Below are positions 41,652 to 50,149 of a stretch of DNA of 64,000 bases, one piece after another; the first letter of the stretch is position 1; every line of letters starts with the position of its first letter. The notes beneath the pieces are model-generated. The model did not search any database, was not told where the DNA came from, and saw nothing but the letters and a program-made list of their open reading frames with translations. Position numbers and translations under genes: made by a program. The stretch is taken from assembly GCA_029624765.1 (NCBI GenBank), contig JARSSO010000045.1:62001-126000 (forward strand), written 5' to 3'. The stretch comes from Candidatus Contendibacter sp. (lineage in GTDB: Bacteria > Pseudomonadota > Gammaproteobacteria > Competibacterales > Competibacteraceae).

Positions 41652-43634
41652 TTCAAATTCCTCTGTTTTCGTAAAACTAATTTCAAAAACATCTCGTAAG
41701 TACCTACTCATGTAGGTGACTAGTGCCCGATGAATGGCGAAATCGCTTTCCTCGGGGTTGGCGCACAATACATGCTCCAACGCTCCATACAGGCTGGCGT
41801 ATTCCGCATCCGGTGACGCTTCGCCCCGGTCCATCATCCCCTGCAAGACCGTGCGATCCTTGGACAGCCACCACCACTGTCCTTCCTGGTTCACCTGATA
41901 CACCCGCGAGCCACTGACGTTGAGTATAGCCGAATTCTGGCCCCAAACGTGCGCCACGGCAAGAGTCGAAGCTGCACCGTAGGTCTTGCGGTGATTGTCA
42001 AGGCGTTCGGCCAGTCGAGCCTGCGCGCGACGCACATGCCGGTTAGCGACGAATCCGTCCTGCAACCACTCCGGGTGCTCCTGGACGGCCGTCGCCGGCC
42101 TGGGTTCGGAAGATTCATCGTTGGGAGCTTCGTTCGTTTCGGAGGCCATTTCCCCGGATTGCGCCACCATCAGGGTTGGCTCCGCCAAAAACGCCGCCAA
42201 CCGCACCAGCGCCAGCGTATCCCGCTGGCAGTACTCGGCCAGCGCCGCCCGCAGTTCGGCGCGGCGTTCGGTGGAGGTGTCGGGGTGGTACAGTTCCCGC
42301 CAGGCGCCGCTGGCGACATTGCCGTCGCCGATGGCAAGTACGCCGTAATCCAAGTTGGGCGCGATGGTCGGCAGTACCGCCTTGAGCGACCAGCTTCCCT
42401 TCATCGCGGGGTGGCAGTAGTACCGCTCGGTCAGGGGCTTGAGATCGTTCACCCGCGCGATCAGGGCGGCGAGAGCCGGCGCGAGGTCGGGATAACTCCG
42501 AGCGAGTTCCCGGAGTCGCCCGACCTCGAAGCTCCGGTTGTAGACGAACACCGGCCCGGCATCGCCTATCATTTCCAACAACGCTTCGGCGAAAGCGCGG
42601 CGCGGATCATCCCCGCCCTCGGCCAGAAAAGCCTGGTGCGTCAGTTGGCCGGGCGCGGTTTCGACGTGACAGGACCATTGCACCACCAGTTGTTGGTAGG
42701 GCCGCGTCCCAGCCCACAGCGGCATCGCGACCTGCAGCGATTCAAAGTCGAGGTAATAGCGCGGGTAAGCCAAGCCGTTCAGGAGGGTGGCGGCGGCTGG
42801 ATCGCGCTCGACCGCGCCCGACCGGATCACCCGCGCCACCTGGCCTTGCTTGGCCGTCAGCGGATAATCAGCGGGAATGTGCCGCACGTCCGTAATTCCC
42901 TGATCCATCAAGCCTTGCAACCGTTGACCCGATAGGCGGGGCAAGCAACCGAGAGGATAGTCGGGCTGGGGCGCTTGACCGGCGCCACAATGGGACTGGA
43001 ACGGACACTCGTAGGGGCTATGGCACTGCGGGCCGATGGCGAGGGTCGGTTCCGCTCCGGCCAGGGTAGCGCGGGCGTCGGCGATCCACTGAGGCACGGC
43101 GGGCAGAAGGCTGGCCACGTCGCCATCCAGCGGGTTCGATTTCAACAGCCCGTGATAGTCGCCGTCGCCCGGATAGACGAAGGCGGTATCCACATGCGCC
43201 AGTTCGACGCCGGTCAACGGGAGCGCAGCGCCGATCACCCACGCCTGAATCGCGCAATCCTCCCGATGTTGGTCCTTGATGCGGGTGCTGGCCTTGACCT
43301 CGCGCAAGCGGTAGCCGTCCGCCTCCGGCAACAACAGGTCGGCGCGGACCAGCACGCCGTCACGCTGGAAGGCGGCCTCGAACAGCGGCCGGTCGGGATG
43401 CGCAGCCAGCGCCTTCTGGGTCAGCGCCAGTGCCTCGGCGGCGTCCGAAGTATCGATCAACACGCCACTGGAGTGCAGACTCCGGGCCACGTCGCCGACC
43501 TGAAAGCCGATTTGAAACCGTTGCTCGGCTTCCTCGGAAACCTCCTGCAAGTCGGGATGGTGGACGGACAGCCACAGCCGTTTCGGGCATTGTCGGAACG
43601 CTTGCAGCCGGGATTTGGACAAGCCGTGAGTCAT
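39642..43634 (-). CDS. DUF2779 nuclease fused in frame to the GTPase-like protein
   Basis: One uninterrupted frame of 1330 residues. Residues about 1-260 form a Cas4/RecB-like nuclease: CPKRLW, the ExK in LREVKAST, and the Cys cluster QCHSPYECPFQSHC for an Fe-S site. Residues about 285-500 are the DUF2779 RNase H-like exonuclease (YYLDFESLQ, FVYNRSFEVGRL, EYCQRDTLALV). A GC-rich C-terminal domain ends near YMSRYLRD, and AT-rich sequence begins at about 41700, leading to the GTPase-like part. ATG 43634 has GGAGG eight bases upstream. The fusion probably arose when the insert removed the native stop codon; both products may be made from separate starts. Confidence 0.75.
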   Translation of the reverse strand: MTHGLSKSRLQAFRQCPKRLWLSVHHPDLQEVSEEAEQRFQIGFQVGDVARSLHSSGVLIDTSDAAEALALTQKALAAHPDRPLFEAAFQRDGVLVRADLLLPEADGYRLREVKASTRIKDQHREDCAIQAWVIGAALPLTGVELAHVDTAFVYPGDGDYHGLLKSNPLDGDVASLLPAVPQWIADARATLAGAEPTLAIGPQCHSPYECPFQSHCGAGQAPQPDYPLGCLPRLSGQRLQGLMDQGITDVRHIPADYPLTAKQGQVARVIRSGAVERDPAAATLLNGLAYPRYYLDFESLQVAMPLWAGTRPYQQLVVQWSCHVETAPGQLTHQAFLAEGGDDPRRAFAEALLEMIGDAGPVFVYNRSFEVGRLRELARSYPDLAPALAALIARVNDLKPLTERYYCHPAMKGSWSLKAVLPTIAPNLDYGVLAIGDGNVASGAWRELYHPDTSTERRAELRAALAEYCQRDTLALVRLAAFLAEPTLMVAQSGEMASETNEAPNDESSEPRPATAVQEHPEWLQDGFVANRHVRRAQARLAERLDNHRKTYGAASTLAVAHVWGQNSAILNVSGSRVYQVNQEGQWWWLSKDRTVLQGMMDRGEASPDAEYASLYGALEHVLCANPEESDFAIHRALVTYMSRYLRDVFEISFTKTEEFEMSTTKINNYEVIGKIASLKNDINMEMLNIGDSQNNVFKHLKKKSLESKLSRLEKINSVLKIEKYKVVFIGSVGAGKTTAICHLFDLIGKFDREEMVGKKLVTIKDKHESLLPAKSGRTTISEVIIKPSDKTYIQIDPHPREVVENYINEFCESQYKNALEGDLTGEAELKKAIRSITNLKLKKIKDKDGNEKLVDMAKEEASKLSVEQLKDLAIKNANLDTRFYTKEDSVLVCSPDKDEKLWLKDNFENINYGEEKTFSIPRKIYVSVSQKILGDSNLSLFDSIIDTKGIAENPIRPDLRDYIESEDSICLFTTGYNDAPEASIRELLKYFLSQRSKNFERRFVIFVMPRKGEPENENDGDNTWDTGVSIKKGVILNALKSVNIDFISDNIMFYDALRFYDSKNRLIDYTEDDVQSYKDEIVLYLDDIIENRKKALIKEIEEIEDQFLLIVSGQAVTDDDIREIDTTVDKIKRLSELSSKIPSFVYEEFINRYIEYYSSHYPAWNTKDAIHRRLGIYGERNFDTYYDAKVVSEGTDEDEMLKKFTKEIKEEVIDTIRKLGNTHPDLESLTPEIIKRFEIAYDEFVSRVGSTVQEYLEKQNKNVVFWKSMIDRRGKGKGYNEDVCTMLRRSLDEINTRIPGSTVSANRVLQEFAEKFWKEAIQKVLNFFI

Positions 43635-43688
43635 GGAGAATGCCTCCGCGTGCGTTTTCAAATGATGGATGCAGCTTAAACCCGGCAA

Positions 43689-43705
43689 CCGACAGGATGC
43701 GTCGG
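43689..43705. repeat. Leader hairpin repeat, copy C
   Basis: CCGACAGGATGCGTCGG, identical to copy A, 55 bases upstream of the DUF2779 start and between it and the divergent 139-residue gene. Followed by CTGGATTAAG. Confidence 0.75.
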
Positions 43706-43832
43706 CTGGATTAAGCGGTAAGGATGATGATCGTATCCGACTCAACTTGTCGCAAAATCAGAGTATTCTTCCGATAGCGGGCAACCGCCGCCTGCCGCCT
43801 GCATCCGACCTCCCCACCCGAAGGACATCGCC

Positions 43833-44252
43833 ATGCCCCGCAAATCGACGCTGGACCCGCAAGTCAAGGCCCTGCTGGACAACCTCAACCTCGACGACGG
43901 CGGCGACGAGCTGCTCACCGAGCCCACCGAGGATGCTGCTCAGCATCTGTGCGTGCTGTTGGAGCGCCTGACCAACGGCCGGGAGCGGGCGCTGCGCCCC
44001 GGAATGCTGGCAACGTGGAAGCCGGGCCTGAAGAATCGCCGCTTCCCCCGTTACGGTGAGCCGGTGGTCGTGGTCGCGCTGCTGGATAGACCGATCATCA
44101 ACCCCGGCGATGAGTCCGGGTCGCCGTATTTTCGGGAGCCGCTGGATTTGCTGCTGGGCGTGGTGCGCGGCGACGACCGCGAGTTTCTGGTCTATCACGC
44201 CGACCGTCGCCGCTTTCAGCCGTATGAGAGAGACGACGCCGGCAACCGCTAA
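43833..44252 (+). CDS. Unknown protein paired with the WYL regulator
   Basis: 139 residues, no signal or membrane segment. The N-terminus (MPRKSTLDPQVKALLDNLNL) is helical and acidic; the rest (RALRPGMLATWKPGLKNRRF, VVVVALLDRPI, DREFLVYHADRRRFQPY) looks like a small beta-barrel. It is divergent from DUF2779 and lies 55 bases before the WYL gene in the same direction. No family recognised. Confidence 0.7.
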   Translation: MPRKSTLDPQVKALLDNLNLDDGGDELLTEPTEDAAQHLCVLLERLTNGRERALRPGMLATWKPGLKNRRFPRYGEPVVVVALLDRPIINPGDESGSPYFREPLDLLLGVVRGDDREFLVYHADRRRFQPYERDDAGNR

Positions 44253-44307
44253 CGCTATTGCGCCGGGCGTTCGGCACGGACGCCCGCCCCATCAGGGGGG
44301 ACCGCCG

Positions 44308-45408
44308 ATGAAAGAAGACGCCATCACCACCTTCAACCGCCGCCTGCGCATCCTGGCGATGTTCAAGGGCAGCGAACCACTCACCACCCAGATGATTTTC
44401 AAACGGTTGCAGGGCGCCGCCGAAGAAATGGACGAGCGCTCGGTGCAGCGCGTCCTGGTGCTGCTGGGGGAAGGTGGCTTTCTGGAGACCGTGAATCCCA
44501 ACGCCAAGCCGTTGCAGTGGCGCTGGCGCAAGGGTCAGCAGTTCATGACTCTGCCCCGGATGGCCGATCAGGAAGCGCTGGCCTTTCGGCTGTTGGAATT
44601 GTTCCTCAAACCGCTGCTACCCCGGGAGTCCTACCGGGCGCTACGGCCCTATTTCGAGACCGCTCGCGGTGAACTCAACGACATGCCGTTCTGGGCGCCG
44701 GTCAGGAACTGGGAAACCAAGGTGCGGGTCGTGCCGCCGGCCCAGCCGCTGTTGCCGCCGGAACCGCCGCCCGAACTGACCGGGTCAACCGCCCGCCAGG
44801 ACTGGGAACGTCAGCAGGAACGGACGCGGGCGGCGCTCCTGGAAGCCCTGTTCGAGAACCGGCAGTGCGCGGTCGAGTACCAACAGATCTGGCGGGACAA
44901 ACCGGCGCGGTGGACGCTTCATCCGCTCGTTTACCTGCAACGCGGACCGGCGTTCTACCTGCTCTGCACCATCGAGGACTACGCCGACGTGCGGCAACTG
45001 GCCGTGCATCGGATGCTGTCGGCCCGGGTGCTGGATCAGAAGGCGAGCAAGCCGGCCGGATTCAATGTGGATCAAGAAGTGGAACGCTGCCAAGGCATGG
45101 GTGGTAGCGGCGAACCGCTGCGGTTGGTGGTCCGATTTTGGCGACCCGCCGGATCGCATCTGTTGGAAACCCGCCTGGCCGCCGACCAGATCGTCGACGA
45201 CGAGGACGACGACCATTTTCGGCTCACCGCCACCGTCAACGACACCGCGCAATTGCGCTGGTGGTTGCTGTCATTCGGCTCCAAGGCGGAGGTGCTGGAA
45301 CCGGCAAGTTTGCGGGAGGAAATGGCGAATCAGGCGTATTGGATGAATCGGATGTATGCGAGGCCCAATCCGCTGCCCGATAATGCAACCGATACGAGTC
45401 GGTCATGA
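44308..45408 (+). CDS. WYL-domain transcriptional regulator
   Basis: 366 residues. An N-terminal winged-helix (FNRRLRILAMFKGSEPLTTQMIFKRLQ) is followed by the WYL domain (ALFENRQCAVEYQQIW, WTLHPLVYLQRGPAFYLLC, LAVHRMLSARVL) and the C-terminal WCX extension (HLLETRLAADQ, ATVNDTAQLRWWLLSFG). Family members regulate phage-defence and DNA-damage operons on binding nucleic acids. ATG 44308 is used; the frame extending to 44056 lies inside the 139-residue gene. Two truncated relatives lie at 37.0 and 38.2 kb. Confidence 0.9.
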   Translation: MKEDAITTFNRRLRILAMFKGSEPLTTQMIFKRLQGAAEEMDERSVQRVLVLLGEGGFLETVNPNAKPLQWRWRKGQQFMTLPRMADQEALAFRLLELFLKPLLPRESYRALRPYFETARGELNDMPFWAPVRNWETKVRVVPPAQPLLPPEPPPELTGSTARQDWERQQERTRAALLEALFENRQCAVEYQQIWRDKPARWTLHPLVYLQRGPAFYLLCTIEDYADVRQLAVHRMLSARVLDQKASKPAGFNVDQEVERCQGMGGSGEPLRLVVRFWRPAGSHLLETRLAADQIVDDEDDDHFRLTATVNDTAQLRWWLLSFGSKAEVLEPASLREEMANQAYWMNRMYARPNPLPDNATDTSRS

Positions 45409-45413
45409 GGCAG

Positions 45414-45488
45414 TCACGGCGAATTCAGCCGGTTTTCCACCGTCAGGCCCGGAATCCGGCCAAACTTGCCGACATTAGTGGGTCGCCA
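45414..45488 (-). pseudogene. 3' remnant of a vapC gene
   Basis: On the minus strand the frame reads FGRIPGLTVENRLNSP and stop, matching the C-terminus of the intact VapC (FSRVPGLTVENWLNSP), and continues as a match for about 24 codons. The rest of the toxin and its antitoxin are absent. It follows the WYL gene just as intact vapC follows the WYL scar at 37.0 kb. Confidence 0.85.
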
Positions 45489-45500
45489 CGACCGCTTCGC

Positions 45501-46031
45501 TCACCCCTTAATCGGCTCCATCACCGCGTCCAGATTCAGATCGTCGCAAAAATCCAGAAATTCCTCGCGCAACAGGGCGATGTGGGTATTGGCGGGAACC
45601 CCGATGGCCAGGTTGACCGAGAACATCGGCGTGCCGGTATGCGGCGCGCTGTAGCTCTTGGTGACCATGTCCTCGATGTTGATCGAGCGGCTGGCGAAGA
45701 AACCGGCCAGATGATGGACGATGCCCGGCTGGTTGACCGCCACCACCTCCACCGCGTAGGGCAGCGCGTCGCCCACCGGCGGGCGGTTCTCGGTGCGCTT
45801 GGCGACGATGGTCAGGCCCAGGGTCTGCTCCAGCCGCTTGAACTGCATTTCCAGCTTGGTCAGGGTGTTCCAGTTGCCTTGCACCAGCAGCAGGATGGCG
45901 AATTCGCCGCCCAGCACGGTCATGCGGCTGTCAACGATGCCGCAATCGCAATCCAGAATCACGCGGGACAGCTCGTTGACCAGACCGGGGCGATCTTCAC
46001 CCAGGGCGGAGACGACCAGATAATTTTTCAC
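45501..46031 (-). CDS. gcvR: GcvR-like glycine cleavage system repressor (double ACT domain)
   Basis: 176 residues with two ACT domains (VVSALGEDRPGLVNELSRVI and VVAVNQPGIVHHLAGFFA). GcvR binds GcvA with glycine and is usually found divergent from dapA, as here. No DNA-binding domain is present, as expected. Confidence 0.88.
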   Translation of the reverse strand: MKNYLVVSALGEDRPGLVNELSRVILDCDCGIVDSRMTVLGGEFAILLLVQGNWNTLTKLEMQFKRLEQTLGLTIVAKRTENRPPVGDALPYAVEVVAVNQPGIVHHLAGFFASRSINIEDMVTKSYSAPHTGTPMFSVNLAIGVPANTHIALLREEFLDFCDDLNLDAVMEPIKG

Positions 46032-46188
46032 GGACGGAGCTTCCTAAACGGGCCAGGGAACGGGAGTCGCACCGCGTCAGTGTACCGCCATCCAACCGGG
46101 GTGAAAACCGCCCCCGGCGAGCGCTTGTCAAGCCCGCCCGGTCACCGTACCATGCGGCGATTGCGGGTAGACCAGGAGCATCAAGATC

Positions 46189-47061
46189 ATGTTTCGCGGC
46201 AGTATGGTGGCGGTGGTAACGCCGATGAAGGAAGACGGGGCGCTGGATTTCGAGGCGCTGGCGCGGCTGGTGGAGTTTCACATCGAAAATGGCACCGACG
46301 CCATCATTACCGTCGGCACCACCGGCGAGTCGGCGACCGTGGATTTCGAGGACCACATCCAGGTTGTGCGCCGGGTAGTGGAACTGGTCAAGAGCCGGAT
46401 TCCGGTCATCGCCGGCACCGGCGCCAATTCGACCGCCGAGGCCCTGCATCTGACCCAACGCGCCATGGAGGTCGGGGCCAACGCCTGTCTGCTCGTCACT
46501 CCGTATTACAACAAGCCGACCCAGGAAGGCCTGTACCGGCATTACAAGCTGATCGCCGACAGCGTGGCGATTCCGCAGATTCTCTACAACGTGCCGGGCC
46601 GCACCGCCTGCGACTTGCGGCCGGAGACGGTCGAACGGCTGGCCGATATTCCCAATATCGTCGGCATCAAGGAAGCCAGCACGCTTGAACGCATCCAGGA
46701 CCTGGTGCGTCGCCTCGGCGACCGCATGGACGTCTACAGCGGTGACGACGGCATCGCCGCCGAAGCCATGCTGGGCGGCGCCAGGGGCGTGATTTCGGTG
46801 ACGGCCAACGTCGCCCCACGCCTGATGCGCGAAATGGCCGCCGCCGCGCTGACCGGCAACCGTACCCAAACCGAAGCCATCAACACCCGGCTGGCCGGCT
46901 TGCACAAGGCGCTGTTCCTCGAATCCAATCCCATCCCGGTGAAATGGGCGGTCCACCAGTTGGGCCTGATTCCGCCGGGTATTCGCCTGCCGCTGACGCC
47001 CCTGTCCGAAGCCTGCCAGCCGGCGGTGCGCGCGGCGATGCAACAGGCCGGAGTAATCTGA
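46189..47061 (+). CDS. dapA: 4-hydroxy-tetrahydrodipicolinate synthase
   Basis: 290-residue class I aldolase, first step of lysine/DAP synthesis from pyruvate and aspartate semialdehyde. GTTGESATV binds substrate, PYYNKPTQEGLYRHY carries the catalytic Tyr, and NIVGIKEAS the Schiff-base Lys. Six bases separate it from bamC, the usual gammaproteobacterial dapA-bamC unit. Confidence 0.97.
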   Translation: MFRGSMVAVVTPMKEDGALDFEALARLVEFHIENGTDAIITVGTTGESATVDFEDHIQVVRRVVELVKSRIPVIAGTGANSTAEALHLTQRAMEVGANACLLVTPYYNKPTQEGLYRHYKLIADSVAIPQILYNVPGRTACDLRPETVERLADIPNIVGIKEASTLERIQDLVRRLGDRMDVYSGDDGIAAEAMLGGARGVISVTANVAPRLMREMAAAALTGNRTQTEAINTRLAGLHKALFLESNPIPVKWAVHQLGLIPPGIRLPLTPLSEACQPAVRAAMQQAGVI

Positions 47062-47067
47062 CCCGCC

Positions 47068-48252
47068 ATGACGACACGTCTTTCCTCTCCTCCGTGGCGC
47101 GCGGCGCCGCTGGTCGCCGCGCTGACGATGCTGACGGCCTGTTCCACCACCTTCGATACCCTGCTACCCGACCGGCGGCCGGATTACCGCCAGAGCAAAC
47201 CGGGGCAGGCGCTTGAAGTGCCGCCGGATCTGACCTCGTCCACCATCGACGATACGCTGGTGGTGCCGGAGATCAATCCGGCCGGTTCCGCCAGTCTGTC
47301 GGCCTACGCCGGCGAGCGCGGCGGTGCGCGGCAGCCGCAGGCCACGAAAACCGAAGCGGTGCTGCCGCCACAGACCGGCATCACCCTGGAGCAGGACGGC
47401 AACCAGCGCTGGCTGCGGATCGCGGCCCCGGCCGATCAGGTCTGGCCCAAGGTGCGAGAGTTCTGGACCAGCAACGGCTTCGCCTTGAAACGCGACGACC
47501 CCACCATCGGCATCATGGAAACCGACTGGGTGGAAAACCGCGCCGACATTCCCCAGGACGGCGTGCGCGCCATCCTGAAAAAATACCTGGACATCCTTTA
47601 TTCGGCGCCCACCCGCGACCGGTTTCGCACCCGGCTGGAGCGGAGCGCCGACGGCAAGAGCACCGAGCTTTACCTGACCCACTCCGGGGTGGAAGAGGTG
47701 GCGATGGGCGGGGCCAGCGCCAGTTCCACCAACACCTACATCTGGCAGCGACGGCCCCCGGATCCGGAGCTGGAAGCCGAGATGCTCAATCGGCTGACGG
47801 TCTATCTGGGGGCGTCGGAGAAACGCGCCGAAGCCCAGAAGGCCAAGGCGGGGACAACCACGGCCGGCCCGCGCGCGCGTCTGGTCGAGCAGGGTGGCGA
47901 GAGCCAACTGCTGATCAACGAAGACTATTCCCGCGCCTGGCGGCTAGTGGGGCTGGCGCTGGATGGCGGCAGTTACGCGGTCGAGGAACAGAACCGCGGC
48001 CAGGGCCTGTACGTGGTCGAGTATCGCGATCCCGAACAGGAAAACCAGAAACCGGGCGACGAGGGCTGGTTGTCCAAGCTGGCGTTCTGGCGGAGCAAGC
48101 CGGACGCGCCGCCGCCGGGAACCCGTTATCGGGTTCGGTTGGCCGGTCAGGGCCAGCAAACGGTCGTGGTCGTGCGCAACGCCAGCGACCAGCCGGACAA
48201 TTCGCCGGGCGCCCGGCAGGTGCTGGAAACCTTGCGGACAGTGATCAAGTAA
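47068..48252 (+). CDS. bamC: Outer membrane assembly lipoprotein BamC
   Basis: 394 residues. A lipoprotein signal ends LTACSTT, followed by the unstructured segment with LEVPPDLTSS that contacts BamD, then two helix-grip domains (about 105-220 and 270-390). It is an accessory part of the BAM complex; the dapA neighbour confirms it. Confidence 0.93.
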   Translation: MTTRLSSPPWRAAPLVAALTMLTACSTTFDTLLPDRRPDYRQSKPGQALEVPPDLTSSTIDDTLVVPEINPAGSASLSAYAGERGGARQPQATKTEAVLPPQTGITLEQDGNQRWLRIAAPADQVWPKVREFWTSNGFALKRDDPTIGIMETDWVENRADIPQDGVRAILKKYLDILYSAPTRDRFRTRLERSADGKSTELYLTHSGVEEVAMGGASASSTNTYIWQRRPPDPELEAEMLNRLTVYLGASEKRAEAQKAKAGTTTAGPRARLVEQGGESQLLINEDYSRAWRLVGLALDGGSYAVEEQNRGQGLYVVEYRDPEQENQKPGDEGWLSKLAFWRSKPDAPPPGTRYRVRLAGQGQQTVVVVRNASDQPDNSPGARQVLETLRTVIK

Positions 48253-48340
48253 GCCGCGCTGGGCTGCGTCGGCGTTCGGTCGGCGCCGCCCAGCCGCGCC
48301 ATCCTCCCTCCGATCCCTTCATCGCGGATTCTTCCTGACG

Positions 48341-50140
48341 GTGAGCGCGCGCATCCAGCGGCTGCCGCCGCAACTGGTCAGCCAGATCGCCGCCGGCGAG
48401 GTAGTGGAACGCCCGGCCTCGGTGGTCAAGGAGCTGCTGGAAAACAGCCTGGACGCCGGCGCAACCCGGATCACGGTCGAAGTGGAACAGGGCGGAGTTC
48501 GGCTGATTCGGGTGCGCGACAACGGGGCCGGCATCCATCCCGACGATCTGGCCCTGGCGCTGAGCCGCCACGCCACCAGCAAGATCGCCAGCTTCGACGA
48601 TCTCCACCGCGTCGCCAGTCTCGGCTTTCGCGGCGAAGCCTTGCCCAGCATCGCTTCGGTGGCGCGACTTGCCCTCACCTCTCGCGTCGCTGGCCAAGAG
48701 ACCGGTTGGCGCGTCACCGGCGACGGCGGCGACACGATCGGCGAGCCGTTGCCGGCGCCGCATCCGGTCGGAACCACGGTGGAAGCGCGCGACCTCTTTT
48801 TCAACGTTCCGGCCCGCCGCAAGTTCCTGCGCGGCGAGCGCACCGAATTCGGCCATATCGAGGACAATCTCGTCCGGCTGGCGCTGAGCCGGTTCGAGGT
48901 CGGCTTCGGCCTGTGGCACAACCAGCGGGCGGCGCTGGACCTGGAGCCCGCCCCCAGCGACGCGGATCGAACCCGGCGGGTGGCGGAGCTGCTCGGCCGC
49001 GAGTTCGGCGCCGCCAGCGTGTTCCTGGACCGCGCCGACGCCGGATTGCGACTGTGGGGCTGGCTTGGGCTGCCGACGGTCGCCCGTGCCCAGCCGGACC
49101 AGCAATATTTCTTCGTCAACGGTCGGCCCGTGCGGGACCGGACCCTCGCCCACGCCGTGCGGCTGGCCTTTCAGGACGTGCTTCCCCAGGGCCGCCATCC
49201 GCCGCTCGCCTTGCATCTGGAGCTGGAACCGACGGCGCTGGACATCAATGTCCATCCCGCCAAGCACGAGGTACGGTTTCGGGAGCCGGCGCTGATCCAT
49301 GCCTTCGTCCGCCAGGGCGTGACGGCGGCGTTGGCGGCGACGCGCTCCGGCGGCGCTCCGGCGCCGGCCATTCGGCCCGACCAGCGACCATGGCCGGCGA
49401 ACGGCTTCATCCATGGATCGGGTAGTGGCGCGCAGACCCGGCAACCCGGTTTGCCGCTGGCGGTGAACGAACGGCTGGCGGCGTATGGCCAGCTTCACGC
49501 TGCCTCGCCGACGACCGGGTCTGGGTCCGCCATCCCACTGGACGAGGTCGCCGAACCGCCGCCGCTGGGCTACGCGCTGGCGCAATTGCACGGTTGTTAC
49601 GTGTTGGCCGAGAACCCCGCCGGGCTGGTGGTGGTGGACATGCACGCCGCCCACGAGCGCATCCTGTACGAGCGGCTGAAAGCGGCGCTGGCGCAAGGCG
49701 GCGTCAAGACCCAGGCCCTGCTGGTTCCGGTGACGGTCGCGGTCGGGCCGCGCGAGCGCCAGTGGGTCGAGGAGCACGGCGCCCTGTTCGCCCAGGCGGG
49801 ACTGGACATGGCGGCGCTGGGGCCGGAAACCGTGGCGGTGCGGCACATTCCCGCACTGTTGGCCGGGCTGGACATCGCGGGGCTGGTGCGCGACCTGCTG
49901 GCCGATCTGGCTGCCCACGAAGCCAGCGACCGCTCGGAGCGGGCCGTTCTGAACGTGCTGGCCGGCCTGGCCTGTCACGGCGCGGTGCGCGCCAACCGGC
50001 CGCTCAACCTGCTGGAAATGAACGCCCTGCTGCGCGACATGGAGCGGACCGACCGGGGCGGCCAGTGCAATCACGGCCGACCGACCTGGGCGCAACTGAC
50101 GCTGGCCGAGCTGGATCGACTGTTTCGGCGCGGGCGCTGA
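48341..50140 (+). CDS. mutL: DNA mismatch repair protein MutL
   Basis: 599 residues, GTG start. GHKL ATPase motifs are ELLENSLDAGAT, DNGAGIHPDDL and LGFRGEALPSI; the C-terminal dimerisation domain ends QCNHGRPTWAQLTL. The metal-binding endonuclease motif DQHAxxE appears as DMHAAHERILYE, with HGRPT also present; gammaproteobacterial MutL with MutH normally lack nicking activity. It precedes miaA in the standard order. Confidence 0.97.
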   Translation: MSARIQRLPPQLVSQIAAGEVVERPASVVKELLENSLDAGATRITVEVEQGGVRLIRVRDNGAGIHPDDLALALSRHATSKIASFDDLHRVASLGFRGEALPSIASVARLALTSRVAGQETGWRVTGDGGDTIGEPLPAPHPVGTTVEARDLFFNVPARRKFLRGERTEFGHIEDNLVRLALSRFEVGFGLWHNQRAALDLEPAPSDADRTRRVAELLGREFGAASVFLDRADAGLRLWGWLGLPTVARAQPDQQYFFVNGRPVRDRTLAHAVRLAFQDVLPQGRHPPLALHLELEPTALDINVHPAKHEVRFREPALIHAFVRQGVTAALAATRSGGAPAPAIRPDQRPWPANGFIHGSGSGAQTRQPGLPLAVNERLAAYGQLHAASPTTGSGSAIPLDEVAEPPPLGYALAQLHGCYVLAENPAGLVVVDMHAAHERILYERLKAALAQGGVKTQALLVPVTVAVGPRERQWVEEHGALFAQAGLDMAALGPETVAVRHIPALLAGLDIAGLVRDLLADLAAHEASDRSERAVLNVLAGLACHGAVRANRPLNLLEMNALLRDMERTDRGGQCNHGRPTWAQLTLAELDRLFRRGR

Positions 50141-50149
50141 CGACCGGCG

